The position numbers and the translations under genes are program-made. Below are positions 24,110-32,736 of a stretch of DNA of 42,408 nt, in pieces; the stretch's first letter is position 1; the number at the start of each line of letters is the position of its first letter. This DNA comes from Paenibacillus pectinilyticus. Its GTDB lineage: Bacteria; Bacillota; Bacilli; Paenibacillales; NBRC-103111. The DNA is taken from the NCBI RefSeq assembly GCF_001700435.1, contig NZ_LYPC01000001.1, positions 1 through 42,408 of the forward strand. Reading direction: 5' to 3'. The notes beneath the pieces were generated by a model that was not told the origin of the DNA, did no database searches, and saw nothing but the letters and a program-made list of their open reading frames with translations.

Positions 24110-24481
24110 CTATTTCCGCCAAAAAGTCGAACAATCGGCCTTATCTACTATATTAAACGTGATCATTTTCTCAAGTAATGAGAAATCAACCGGACTATTC
24201 CACTTTATACGTACTAACTCCTTAGTGTGATCATAACCAGCCTGCACAATGTCTTCAGAAAAACGATGAATCCCTACCTTTTCAGGGGCAACCGCCAAAT
24301 GTTGTTTGGCTACGCTAAAGCCGATAATAAATGTGTCGTGATCGGTAAACATAGGCTGGTTCCACGCAATTTTCGGACTTAAATGAGGGAATTGCTTAGT
24401 TACCCACGTCAAAACTTCATCCGTTCGATCCCGATGGTGCGGGTCATCAATACGCGATAAATATTCTTTAAACACTTCCAC
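24110..24481 (-). CDS. fra: Frataxin-like iron chaperone (YdhG/Fra)
   Basis: A protein of 123 residues when started at the GTG at 24481, which lies seven bases after AGGAGG; the frame extends further up but the extension includes the ribosome site. It matches Bacillus YdhG/Fra: VFKEYLSRIDDPHHRDR, KIAWNQPMFTDHDTFIIGFSV and AVAPEKVGIHRF. In Bacillus subtilis this protein binds iron and serves iron-sulfur cluster and haem synthesis despite a fold (DUF1801) that was not at first recognised as frataxin. A cytoplasmic stand-alone gene. Confidence 0.82.
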   Translation of the reverse strand: MEVFKEYLSRIDDPHHRDRTDEVLTWVTKQFPHLSPKIAWNQPMFTDHDTFIIGFSVAKQHLAVAPEKVGIHRFSEDIVQAGYDHTKELVRIKWNSPVDFSLLEKMITFNIVDKADCSTFWRK

Positions 24482-24568
24482 GTTTTTTCCTCCTAATCGT
24501 GCCATACATGCTCTCATTTTTATATTACCATAATTAGGAATTGGAGCATAAGCTCAAGATATCACGTC

Positions 24569-24582
24569 CATGCCTAGGCATG
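24569..24582. promoter_or_regulatory. 14-bp perfect palindrome before the L,D-transpeptidase gene
   Basis: CATGCCTAGGCATG lies 29 bases upstream of the start codon, between the divergent frataxin-like and transpeptidase genes. A nearby GCATG copy follows. It could be an operator or, in RNA, a small hairpin. Confidence 0.35.
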
Positions 24583-24611
24583 CATAGCATGTTTCTTAGG
24601 AGGCGAAAAAA

Positions 24612-24950
24612 ATGCCAAACTACCGAATTATCGTCGATTTGTCCGATCGTAACCTTTATTTACTTGATGTGAATACGGTTGTCCGGTCTTTCCCGGTAGG
24701 GGTCGGCAAGATGCTTACGAAGACACCCAAAGGCGAATATACGATCATCAATAAAGAACCCAATCCCGGCGGTCCCTTCGGAGCCTTCTGGATGGGCTTA
24801 TCTAAACCACATTACGGCATCCACGGTACGAACGTTCCATCTTCCATCGGAAGAGAAGTTAGTCACGGTTGTATCCGAATGTACAATGAGGATGTCCTGC
24901 AGCTCGCAGCGCTCGTTCCCATTCATACGCGAGTTACGATACGGCCTTAA
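24612..24950 (+). CDS. L,D-transpeptidase (YkuD domain)
   Basis: A 112-residue protein made of one YkuD catalytic domain. The active-site motif is H71-GTN then S84-H85-G86-C87-IRM, with C87 the nucleophile that forms 3-3 cross-links in peptidoglycan or attaches proteins to it. The N-terminus [16 protein letters not shown] is the usual YkuD start. It lacks a signal peptide or LysM domain, like short YkuD/YciB-type proteins of Bacillus linked to the spore. The start follows TAGGAGG. A terminator follows at 24971. Confidence 0.93.
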   Translation: MPNYRIIVDLSDRNLYLLDVNTVVRSFPVGVGKMLTKTPKGEYTIINKEPNPGGPFGAFWMGLSKPHYGIHGTNVPSSIGREVSHGCIRMYNEDVLQLAALVPIHTRVTIRP

Positions 24951-24970
24951 TTGCGATAGGATTCCTTCTG

Positions 24971-25006
24971 AACACTCCGGCCAACTTTGGCTGGGGTGTT
25001 TGTTTC
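24971..25006 (+). terminator. Rho-independent terminator of the transpeptidase gene
   Basis: AACACTCCGGCCAA pairs with TTGGCTGGGGTGTT (two G-U or mismatch positions) and is followed by TGTTTCT. Confidence 0.75.
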
Positions 25007-25024
25007 TACTTCTGCCATAAAATT

Positions 25025-25043
25025 TTGTTATCATCAGATGACA
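25025..25043. promoter_or_regulatory. Imperfect dyad upstream of the ABC exporter operon
   Basis: TTGTTATCATC-A-GATGACAA is an imperfect inverted repeat about 65 bases before the exporter start. Its left end TTGTTA could serve as a -35 box with TCTAAA after 18 bases. Exporters are commonly controlled by a MarR-type repressor, but none is encoded next to it. Confidence 0.3.
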
Positions 25044-25105
25044 ATTCGTCTAAATGGGAGTATCGTTCAAGAGAGAGGTTGACCTGGGATTAAGGAGTGT
25101 GAACG

Positions 25106-26857
25106 ATGGGTTTGGGTTTTATGAAAAAGTACGTCAGCAAGCACTGGAAGCTGTTTCTGGTAGCTGTCTTTTTTGTCAGTATGGAAGCGCTCGCGGATTT
25201 GCTTCAGCCTACGATCATGTCCCACATTCTAGATGTAGGTGTTGCGGAGAAACGACTTGATTATGTGCTTCGCATGGGTGGCTTGATGCTGATCATCACG
25301 GCACTCGGGGCTGTCGCAGCATCGCTTCGCAATATTGTAGCCAGCCATGTTTCGCAGAAATTCGGCACGGAGCTTAGAGCGGATTTGTTTGAAAAGATCC
25401 AGTCACTCTCGTTCACGAATATTGAGCGATTCGAACGCGCATCGTTAATTACACGTTTAACGAATGACGTGACACAGGTTCAAAATTTTGTGAATGGTCT
25501 TATGCGCATTTTTGTAAAGGCCCCCCTCCTCTGTATCGGGAGTTTGATCATGGCTGTGCGGCTCAATCCGCATTTGGCAGTCGTCCTGCTTATCGTGGTT
25601 CCGATCGTCGGTGTACTGGTGGCATTGAACTTGAAAGTTGGTTTCACCCGATTCGTAGGCGTGCAGAAGGCACTGGACGGTGTCAACCGGGTCATTCGCG
25701 AATACTTGTCAGGCGTTCGTGTCGTCAAAGCGTTCAATCGGTTCGACCATGAAGCCGGTAAGTTTCAAGAAGCCAATACCGATTACCAAAATAAATCGAT
25801 TCAGGTGACGAGGCTGTTGGCTATTTTTAACCCTTCCATCCTGCTAACTGTCAATTTCGGCATTGTCGCTGTGCTATGGCTTGGTGCCTGGCGGGTTAAT
25901 CAGCATCAAATGCAAGTCGGTCATATCGTCGCGTTTGTCAACTACATGACGCAAATTTTGTTTGCGTTGATGACCATTTCCCTGGTGTTCAACATGTTCG
26001 TTCGGGCGAAAGCATCCGCTAATCGAATCGGTGAAGTTTTCACTCAGGTCAATGAAATGACGTGGGAGGACTCGGCTGCATTGCCTGCACATCGTCCAGG
26101 GGGCCGAATTGATTTTGAGAATGTTTCGTTTGGTTATGAAGGATCTGCAGGGGAACCTGTGCTGAAAAATATCAATATGACGTGCCTTCCCGGGGAAACG
26201 ATCGGCATTATCGGCTCCACTGGCTCTGGTAAAAGCAGTCTCGTAAGCCTCGTCCCCCGTTTCTATGATACGAGTTCAGGCTCGATCTGTGTAGATGGCG
26301 TGGACATTCGTCAGTTAGACCCTGCCAAACTACGAGATCGCATCGCCATCGTCCCGCAGAAAACAATTCTATTCAGCGGCACGATTGAAGAGAATTTACG
26401 ATGGGGCCATGAGCAGGCAACGAACGATGAGATTGTACACGCTGCGAACATGGCAGAAGCGCATAGTTTCATAGCTGCGTGCCCCGAAGGTTATGAAACC
26501 AGGCTTGGCCAACGGGGCGTGAACTTGTCCGGCGGTCAGAAGCAGCGATTGTCGATCGCCCGCGCCCTTGTTCGGAAGCCGGATATTCTGATTCTCGATG
26601 ACTGTACGAGCGCGCTGGACACTGCCACGGAAACGAAAATTAAACAATCACTTAAGGCCTTCGCAGCTGATGTCACTTGTTTGATCATTGCGCAGCGCAT
26701 TACTTCCGTCATGGATGCAGATAAAGTCGTGGTCATGGACGATGGCGAAATTGTCGGCATCGGCACCCATGAGACGTTAATGAAGAGCTGCCGTGTCTAT
26801 GTTGAAATATGCCAGTCCCAATTCGGAAAGGAGCTGCCTCATGTCAAAGCCGAATGA
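25106..26857 (+). CDS. Heterodimeric ABC exporter, subunit with degenerate ATPase site
   Basis: A 583-residue half-transporter: six membrane helices (residues 1-310) then a nucleotide-binding domain with Walker A GSTGSGKSS near residue 369, signature LSGGQKQR near 474 and Walker B ILILDDCTSALD near 495. The catalytic glutamate after Walker B is replaced by aspartate (DDC instead of DEA) and the H-loop histidine by glutamine (IIAQRI). These changes are those of the non-hydrolysing site in TM287/288, BmrCD and YfiBC. Start follows TAAGGAG. The partner gene overlaps its end by 17 bases. Likely exports hydrophobic drugs or lipids. Confidence 0.93.
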   Translation: MGLGFMKKYVSKHWKLFLVAVFFVSMEALADLLQPTIMSHILDVGVAEKRLDYVLRMGGLMLIITALGAVAASLRNIVASHVSQKFGTELRADLFEKIQSLSFTNIERFERASLITRLTNDVTQVQNFVNGLMRIFVKAPLLCIGSLIMAVRLNPHLAVVLLIVVPIVGVLVALNLKVGFTRFVGVQKALDGVNRVIREYLSGVRVVKAFNRFDHEAGKFQEANTDYQNKSIQVTRLLAIFNPSILLTVNFGIVAVLWLGAWRVNQHQMQVGHIVAFVNYMTQILFALMTISLVFNMFVRAKASANRIGEVFTQVNEMTWEDSAALPAHRPGGRIDFENVSFGYEGSAGEPVLKNINMTCLPGETIGIIGSTGSGKSSLVSLVPRFYDTSSGSICVDGVDIRQLDPAKLRDRIAIVPQKTILFSGTIEENLRWGHEQATNDEIVHAANMAEAHSFIAACPEGYETRLGQRGVNLSGGQKQRLSIARALVRKPDILILDDCTSALDTATETKIKQSLKAFAADVTCLIIAQRITSVMDADKVVVMDDGEIVGIGTHETLMKSCRVYVEICQSQFGKELPHVKAE

Positions 26858-28691
26858 AGGATCGCGTCAGCAAGCACCCGACGTCCCCATCATCACGGGA
26901 CCACTTGCACGGGGCGGGCGTACGCAAGCCGTAAAGCCCAAAAATTTCAAAGGCACCCTGCGCCGTCTATGGTCCTATTTAGATACTGAACGAAAATGGC
27001 TGTCTATCGTCTTTCTATTTATTGTCATCGACTCTGCTTTGACGCTGGCAGGCCCCTATCTCATTGGTGTAGCCGTTGACGCGATGGCGGGAGGCCAAGT
27101 CAATTATAGCGTCCTCGATGTGACGATGATTGTTCTCATTTCCACCTACATCGCGGATGGCGGGCTTACTTTCCTGCAAAGCTGGGTCATGGCTGGCCTG
27201 GCCCAGCGTGTCGTGAAGCGGCTTCGGCAAGCGATGTTCGCGAAGCTGCAGAAGCTGCCGCTTGCTTTCTTCGACGGGCGCTCGCATGGCGATATCATGA
27301 GCCGGCTGTCGAACGATATCGACAACGTGAGCAACTCGATCTCGCAGTCGACAACACAGCTCATGTCAGGCTCCATTGCCATTGTCGGTTCCTTAGTCAT
27401 GATGCTGGTACTAAGTCCTACGCTAACCCTAGCGAGTCTGATTACCGTTCCACTCGTATACTTCCTTGCGAGAACGATTACCAAGCGGACGAGTGTGCTT
27501 TTCAAAGACCAACAAGCGCAGCTCGGCAAGTTGAATGGTCATATCGAGGAGACGATCTCCGGACTTCTCGTTGTCAAAGCTTTTAATCGCGAGAAGAAAG
27601 CCATTGACGAGTTCAATCGTGTAAACGGCCGATTGTACGAGGTTGGCTTGAAGGCGCAAATCTGGTCTGGATTTCTGATGCCGCTACTAAGTGTTATCAA
27701 TAATATCGGCTTTTCGTCTGTTGCCATCGTCGGCGGGGTACTGGCTGTCAAAGGGCATATCACAGTCGGTGTCATTGCGAGCTTCTTGAGCTATTCCCGC
27801 CAATTCGTGAGGCCATTGAATGATATTGCCAACACTTATAACGTCTTGCAATCTGGTGTTGCAGGAGCAGAACGTGCCTTTGAGGTGTTGGATCAAGCGG
27901 AGGAAGTCGAGGATGAGCCTGGAGCTATCGAGCTCCAGAAACCAGTTGGACACGTCACCTTCCAGGACGTAACGTTCAGGTATCGGCCGGACCTGCCGAT
28001 TCTCAAGCAAGTCAGCTTCGAGGCGCCTGCAGGCAGCAGCCTTGCGCTCGTCGGACCGACTGGCGCTGGTAAAACGACGATCGTCAATTTGGTGACCCGC
28101 TTCTACGATGCGACAAGCGGCACGATCTTGATTGACGGCCGGGATATCAAATCCTATACCCGCGACAGTTTGCGCCGCAGCTTTGGCATCGTGCTGCAGG
28201 ATACGTATTTGTTCTCCGGCACCATCAAGGAGAACATCAAATACGGCAAGCCTGATGCGACGGATGCGGAAGTATCAGCTGCGGCTAAGCTAGCCAATGC
28301 CGACGCCTTCATCAGCCGGCTGCCTAAGCGTTACGATACCCCGCTCTCCGAGAACGGCGGGAATTTGAGTCAAGGGCAGCGCCAATTGCTTGCCATCGCG
28401 CGCGTCATCTTAGCCGATCCATCTATTCTCATTCTGGATGAGGCGACGAGCAGCATTGACACGCGGACTGAACTTCATATTCAGGAGGCCCTTCTTTCCA
28501 TTATGAAGGGGCGCACCAGCTTCATCATTGCGCATCGGCTGAATACGATTCGAGATGCCGATACGATTATGGTCATTGACCGCGGCGAGATCGCCGAGCA
28601 AGGTAATCACAGCTCGCTGATGAGCCAAGAGGGCACATATTTCCGGATGTTTTCCAATCAATTTAAGAATCTAGAGAGTGCTTTAGAATAA
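26841..28691 (+). CDS. Heterodimeric ABC exporter, catalytically competent subunit
   Basis: A 616-residue half-transporter. An N-terminal extension of about 45 residues (typical of the TM288/YfiC side) precedes six helices; the nucleotide-binding domain has GPTGAGKTT, Walker B ILILDEATSSID with the catalytic glutamate, and the H-loop IIAHRLNT. Its signature is LSQGQRQL, the altered form that completes the degenerate site in this family. I chose ATG 26841, preceded by AAAGGAG, rather than the longer frame from 26793. The 17-bp overlap with the first subunit implies coupled translation. A terminator follows at 28731. Confidence 0.93.
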   Translation: MSKPNEGSRQQAPDVPIITGPLARGGRTQAVKPKNFKGTLRRLWSYLDTERKWLSIVFLFIVIDSALTLAGPYLIGVAVDAMAGGQVNYSVLDVTMIVLISTYIADGGLTFLQSWVMAGLAQRVVKRLRQAMFAKLQKLPLAFFDGRSHGDIMSRLSNDIDNVSNSISQSTTQLMSGSIAIVGSLVMMLVLSPTLTLASLITVPLVYFLARTITKRTSVLFKDQQAQLGKLNGHIEETISGLLVVKAFNREKKAIDEFNRVNGRLYEVGLKAQIWSGFLMPLLSVINNIGFSSVAIVGGVLAVKGHITVGVIASFLSYSRQFVRPLNDIANTYNVLQSGVAGAERAFEVLDQAEEVEDEPGAIELQKPVGHVTFQDVTFRYRPDLPILKQVSFEAPAGSSLALVGPTGAGKTTIVNLVTRFYDATSGTILIDGRDIKSYTRDSLRRSFGIVLQDTYLFSGTIKENIKYGKPDATDAEVSAAAKLANADAFISRLPKRYDTPLSENGGNLSQGQRQLLAIARVILADPSILILDEATSSIDTRTELHIQEALLSIMKGRTSFIIAHRLNTIRDADTIMVIDRGEIAEQGNHSSLMSQEGTYFRMFSNQFKNLESALE

Positions 28692-28730
28692 GTAGATGTA
28701 ACCTATAGCACGTTCAAATATCTACAAACA

Positions 28731-28765
28731 AGAGACGCTCGGCAACCTGCCGCGGGTCTCTTTTT
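28731..28765 (+). terminator. Rho-independent terminator of the exporter operon
   Basis: AGAGACGCTCGGCA pairs with TGCCGCGGGTCTCT (two mismatches) around a short loop and is followed by TTTTT. Confidence 0.85.
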
Positions 28766-28841
28766 GCTGCTTACATTTAAGCGTCTATGTTCACTTTGCG
28801 ATACTCACCTAGGGCACATATCTGAAGAGGAATCTGGTCTG

Positions 28842-29885
28842 TTACTTAAGTCCAAAGAGGACAATAAGGACATACCCCATCACCGATAGTAAGACAGATC
28901 CAATGAAACCCGCAGCAAATGACTTCATTCCCGATCGTCGGAACGTGCCCACATCAACATGAAGTCCAAGACCTGCCATGGCCATCGCAATCAATAAATA
29001 AGCTGCAACGATGATTTGGTTCGTCCAATGACTCGGAATGATTCCCAACGTATTTACACCACTCATCACAAGGAAACCTAGAATAAACCATGGAATCGGA
29101 ATGGATCTCCAGTTCGCTTTTTGAACATTGGCGTCATGCTTACGTTCGAGGCGATTTGTCCAGATGCCCAGGACAATTGCCACCGGTACCAAAAAGGCAA
29201 CTCGTGTTAATTTGACAATAACAGCCAGATCTACTGCCTCTTTACCTCCGGGAGCCGCCGCTGCTATGACATGCGCAACTTCATGAAGGGTTGCCCCTGA
29301 GAAGATCCCATATCCTTGTGCGGTTAAGCCCAGAACTGGATATAGAAGCGTGTAGAGGAGTGTGAAAATGGTGCCCAAAATCGCGACGGTCGCGGCACTA
29401 ATCGCCGTCGCATCCTCATTCGCCTTAATCTGAGGCGATATCGCGACAACGGCAGCTGCCCCGCAAATAGCGGTACCGCAAGCTGTCAACATGCCTAAAC
29501 GATTGTCTACCTTGAACAATTTGGCTAGGCCATAAACAACAACGATCGTAAAAAGGATATTTATACTCACAATGGCCAATACCTTAGGACCCGCATGAAC
29601 GATATCCACCAAGTTCAATCTCATGCCCAACAAGATAATGCCGTATCGTAGAAGTCTTTTGCTCGAGAAAGAGACACCTTCCCTTGCATCATGAGGGACC
29701 CCAATAACGCCTCTCCAAATCATACCGAGTACGATCGCGATCACCAGCTGGCCCATAATACTGAGAAATGGAAATGCCGCAAAGTACTTGGCAACGACTG
29801 CTAGAGCGAATGTTAAGCTTATTCCTTGTGCGTATCCGAAACGTTTATTTGGCTTCACCGGTAAGACATATACGTTGTCCATCAT
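28842..29885 (-). CDS. yeiH: YeiH-family putative sulfate/sulfite exporter
   Basis: A 347-residue membrane protein of the UPF0324/YeiH (PSE) family with about ten helices. Family marks are LLRYGIILLGMRLNL, the loop LTACGTAICGAAAVVAISP and the segment GATLHEVAHVIAAAAPGG. Members are thought to export sulfate, sulfite or organosulfonates; the direct evidence for the family is limited. The ATG at 29885 follows GAGGGG by ten bases; GTG and TTG codons upstream are alternatives. It is divergent from a LysR-type gene, the same arrangement as yeiE/yeiH in enteric bacteria, so that regulator most likely controls it. Confidence 0.88.
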   Translation of the reverse strand: MMDNVYVLPVKPNKRFGYAQGISLTFALAVVAKYFAAFPFLSIMGQLVIAIVLGMIWRGVIGVPHDAREGVSFSSKRLLRYGIILLGMRLNLVDIVHAGPKVLAIVSINILFTIVVVYGLAKLFKVDNRLGMLTACGTAICGAAAVVAISPQIKANEDATAISAATVAILGTIFTLLYTLLYPVLGLTAQGYGIFSGATLHEVAHVIAAAAPGGKEAVDLAVIVKLTRVAFLVPVAIVLGIWTNRLERKHDANVQKANWRSIPIPWFILGFLVMSGVNTLGIIPSHWTNQIIVAAYLLIAMAMAGLGLHVDVGTFRRSGMKSFAAGFIGSVLLSVMGYVLIVLFGLK

Positions 29886-29945
29886 CCTCACGCTTCCCCT
29901 CAAGTTGATCTTCGTTGTTCTTTATAATCTTCACTATAAGGCCAG

Positions 29946-29974
29946 TTGAATAATAAGTGAAATACCGATATACT
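29946..29974 (+). promoter_or_regulatory. Promoter of the LysR regulator gene
   Basis: TTGAAT (29946-29951) and TATACT (29969-29974) are exactly 17 bases apart, about 80 bases before the LysR start. LysR proteins bind in such intergenic regions to dyads with a T-N11-A core; several A/T-rich candidates exist here and none stands out. Confidence 0.7.
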
Positions 29975-30055
29975 ATCTTTATCATGAGAAAAACTTATGA
30001 TTAGGTTATCGTTCTCCCAAAGGATTTGTACAATGTAAGTCTAGGAGGTTTGGGA

Positions 30056-30943
30056 ATGATCGTTGATGCACTTCGTGTTTTTGTCACTGTAGCAGAGCAG
30101 AAAAATTTTTCTAGAGCAGGAGCCTTGTTAAACTTGTCCCAACCTGCCGTTTCCTTGCAGATTCGAAATTTAGAGAACGAAATGAATGCCAAACTGATGC
30201 ATCGTTCCCCAAAGCTTGTTGTTCTTACTGATGCAGGGGAAATTTTATACCGGCAGGCTAAGCAAATCCTCTCCCTTTATGAACAAGGTAAACAAGACAT
30301 TCAATTACTACATCAAAAAGTAACAGGATCTATTCAAATTGGGGCTAGTTTTACCATTGGTGAATATATTTTACCGCGGCTGCTGGCGGAGTTTGCCTAT
30401 CAATTTCCAGAGGTGAACATGTCGTTGACCATTGCCAATACAGAGGAGATTGCTTTCGGGTTAAAAGCCAACAAACTGGATCTGGGTTTAGTTGAGGGAG
30501 AAATATCGCAGAATGGGATTGAAATGACGGCCTATATGAAAGATGAAATGATCCTCATAGCCTCACCAAATCATCCTTTGCGCACAAAAAAGACCGTGAA
30601 GTCGGATATGCTCCATGATTGCACCTGGATTCTCAGGGAACATGGTTCCGGTACGCGGTCTTATAGCGACACATTTATTCATACAACCGGTTTGCGAATC
30701 AAACAGTCGTATGTATTTACAAGCAGCCAAGGAGTGAAAGAAGCCGTTGCTGCAGGACTCGGTATCTCCATTTTGTCACGTTGGATTGTTCGCAAAGAGT
30801 TGGAAGCTGGAGAGGTTGTCGCGATCCCTCTTAGCCCCAAGTTAACCGAGCGCGATTTCTGGATCATTCAAAATAAGGACGATTCTTCCTCCATGGCTAT
30901 CCAAATGTTCATCCAAAAACTGTTAGAGCACACACCCCTTTAA
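30056..30943 (+). CDS. LysR-family regulator, CysL/YeiE type
   Basis: A 295-residue LysR-type regulator. The N-terminal winged helix reads ALRVFVTVAEQKNFSRAGA..LSQPAVSLQIRNLE; the C-terminal co-inducer domain starts GSIQIGASFTIGEYILPRLL, characteristic of the CysL/YeiE/CbbR-like group that responds to sulfur or carbon metabolites. ATG 30056 has TAGGAGG nine bases upstream; the earlier ATG at 30026 does not. It is divergent from the YeiH-like exporter and its stop codon overlaps that of the convergent sulfite-oxidase-like gene by three bases, with no terminator between. Confidence 0.9.
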   Translation: MIVDALRVFVTVAEQKNFSRAGALLNLSQPAVSLQIRNLENEMNAKLMHRSPKLVVLTDAGEILYRQAKQILSLYEQGKQDIQLLHQKVTGSIQIGASFTIGEYILPRLLAEFAYQFPEVNMSLTIANTEEIAFGLKANKLDLGLVEGEISQNGIEMTAYMKDEMILIASPNHPLRTKKTVKSDMLHDCTWILREHGSGTRSYSDTFIHTTGLRIKQSYVFTSSQGVKEAVAAGLGISILSRWIVRKELEAGEVVAIPLSPKLTERDFWIIQNKDDSSSMAIQMFIQKLLEHTPL

Positions 30944-31983
30944 TCGACATAAACGCGTATTTGATGAATGGCGTTATATCCATAGCCCTTTGTGTTCGAA
31001 TCGGCCGTTTCTGACTGAACATTTCCTGCGGCATCTGTAGCTCGAACACGAATGTCATAAGTGCCGGGTGTTCTTGCCGTCCATTTCAGGTACCATCGCC
31101 TCCACGAATAGGATTCGTGCGGATCTAACCAAGGCGCAAGCTGCCATGACATGCCATTATCCATGCTGATCTCAACAAACGCAACGGGATGCTCACCCGA
31201 AATAGCTGTTCCTATTAACCAATGCTCCCCTCTGGCTAACACTTCCTGATCGGAGGGCCTGGCAATGGTTGAGTTAAGTCTGATTTTGGTTACCGGCTCA
31301 GATACAGGCTCGATATGACGTTCGTATACATAATCTACACGTTGATAGGGGCCCTGGAACGGCTGATCAATAATATTAATTCGATGCAGCCATTTGACCG
31401 AAGCCATTCCATACCAGCCTGGAACGATAAGTCTAGCAGGATAACCGTGTCGGAAAGGAAGCGGTTCCCCATTCATGTAAAGAGCAATTAAAACATCAGG
31501 ATGCAGCGCCACTTCGATAGGTAAACTTCTGATAAAAGCAAACACACCCGGCATATCTGTTCTTGTTCCTTGATCCATGCCTTCAAACGTTACTTCGATC
31601 GCATTGGATTGGATACCTGCGGCATGTAAAAGATCGACAAGCCGAACTCCGGTCCAAACAGCATGGCTGCTTGCCCCTAACTCCCACTGCTCTCCGCGCT
31701 TTTTGGGATGAAATAAACCTCTCTTTTCTCCAGCACATTCAAGCGTCACAGGAATAGAAACTTGATGCATCTGTATGAGCTCTGGATATCGGATACAGAG
31801 CGGTCTATCCACATAACCGCCGATCTGCAACTCCCACGTACGCATATCAACAGCTGGATAAGGACAATGATTTCGTCTATAAAACAGATGATCTGGCGTA
31901 ATCCGACTAGATAACGATAATATTGGGAACTCCTGATTCTCAGGAATGATTTTCCGAGTAGTCAAGTGAGGTTCATACAACAC
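30940..31983 (-). CDS. Sulfite-oxidase-like molybdopterin enzyme
   Basis: A 347-residue protein with the sulfite-oxidase molybdopterin domain (about residues 40-210) and the Mo-co dimerisation domain after it. The conserved cysteine ligand of molybdenum is in VTLECAGEKRG. ALYMNGEPLPFRHGYPARLIVPGWYGM is the typical substrate/cofactor region (positions about 165-190). It lacks a haem domain and a Tat signal, so it is soluble and probably cytoplasmic, using another electron acceptor. The start is GTG at 31983 with GGAAGG 11 bases upstream. It lies 75 bases after the nitroreductase gene on the same strand. With the YeiH exporter and CysL-like regulator it suggests sulfite handling. Confidence 0.9.
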   Translation of the reverse strand: MLYEPHLTTRKIIPENQEFPILSLSSRITPDHLFYRRNHCPYPAVDMRTWELQIGGYVDRPLCIRYPELIQMHQVSIPVTLECAGEKRGLFHPKKRGEQWELGASSHAVWTGVRLVDLLHAAGIQSNAIEVTFEGMDQGTRTDMPGVFAFIRSLPIEVALHPDVLIALYMNGEPLPFRHGYPARLIVPGWYGMASVKWLHRINIIDQPFQGPYQRVDYVYERHIEPVSEPVTKIRLNSTIARPSDQEVLARGEHWLIGTAISGEHPVAFVEISMDNGMSWQLAPWLDPHESYSWRRWYLKWTARTPGTYDIRVRATDAAGNVQSETADSNTKGYGYNAIHQIRVYVD

Positions 31984-32031
31984 GAATCATCCATCCTTCC
32001 CTAGGAAAGCCCTCATCTAGGGTATGATTCG
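31983..32031 (-). promoter_or_regulatory. Nested hairpin over the start of the sulfite-oxidase-like gene
   Basis: The outer arms CGAATCAT (32031-32024 on the minus strand) and ATGATTCG (31990-31983) and the inner arms CCCTAG and CTAGGG (32022-32017, 31 999-32004) form a two-part stem in the mRNA leader. The outer stem ends on the first base of the GTG start, and the GGAAGG ribosome site lies in the bulge between the stems. There is no T run, so it is not an ordinary terminator of the nitroreductase gene. It could limit translation. Confidence 0.5.
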
Positions 32032-32058
32032 CGTTATTTATTTAAAACATTTATTTGC

Positions 32059-32697
32059 TTAAATCGTATTATAACTGACGAATTCCCCAACAGGTTTACG
32101 GTAGCCCCGCGGCCGCTGGCTGGACGTGTCTTCTTTGCCAATCGTGAGGAGCAGCGCAGGCACATACCCATCTGGGATCTGCAGAGACGCTTGCAACGCT
32201 TCCGTATCAAAACCGATCATCGGGCACGTATCCCAGCCCTTTTCTTTCGCGGCCAGCATGAAAGTCATTGCGGATAGACTCGCGTTACGAATCGCTTCCT
32301 CCCGCATAAAGCCCTCGCCTCTGCTTTCGTAGAAATTGACCACGGATTCCACTGTCATGTCATACTCCTGCTTACTGATTGCACCTAAATGTAACAAGCC
32401 CTCATTCAATCGGCCTACATCTTTATAAGCATCCATCTTTCCTAAAACAACAATCGCAGCAGACGCGGACTGCACCTTATACTGCTTAAAACTTGCTTCA
32501 TATACATGTTGTTTAAGATCAGGATCTTTCACAACCAGATAGTGCACATGTTGCAAATTAAAAGCGGAAGGCGCATATTTCACCAATTGAAAAATCTCAT
32601 CAAGCTCTTCATTTGAAATATCCACGCCGGGTAGGAATTTATTAGCAGATCTGCGCGCTTTAAGTAAGGTAACAAAGTCGGTTTGTTGTTGAATCAT
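32059..32697 (-). CDS. Nitroreductase-family flavoprotein
   Basis: A 212-residue FMN enzyme of the nitroreductase family. It starts LLKARRSANKFLPGVDIS, has KYAPSAFNLQHVHYLVV (FMN/phosphate contacts) and KGWDTCPMIGFDTEALQ, the usual C-terminal flavin region, then RPRGYRKPVGEFV. Such enzymes use NAD(P)H to reduce quinones, nitroaromatics or other electrophiles. The promoter is strong with repeats over the start region. It lies upstream of the sulfite-oxidase-like gene and may be co-transcribed; whether the two cooperate is unknown. Confidence 0.92.
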   Translation of the reverse strand: MIQQQTDFVTLLKARRSANKFLPGVDISNEELDEIFQLVKYAPSAFNLQHVHYLVVKDPDLKQHVYEASFKQYKVQSASAAIVVLGKMDAYKDVGRLNEGLLHLGAISKQEYDMTVESVVNFYESRGEGFMREEAIRNASLSAMTFMLAAKEKGWDTCPMIGFDTEALQASLQIPDGYVPALLLTIGKEDTSSQRPRGYRKPVGEFVSYNTI

Positions 32698-32736
32698 TGT
32701 GAGTCCCCCTGTGAATGAGTGTATGTAATGATTAAT

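Noticed and set aside
27146..27529. Long antisense frames within the ABC exporter genes
   Set aside because: They are shadows of highly constrained coding sequence on the plus strand with no ribosome sites or recognisable motifs.
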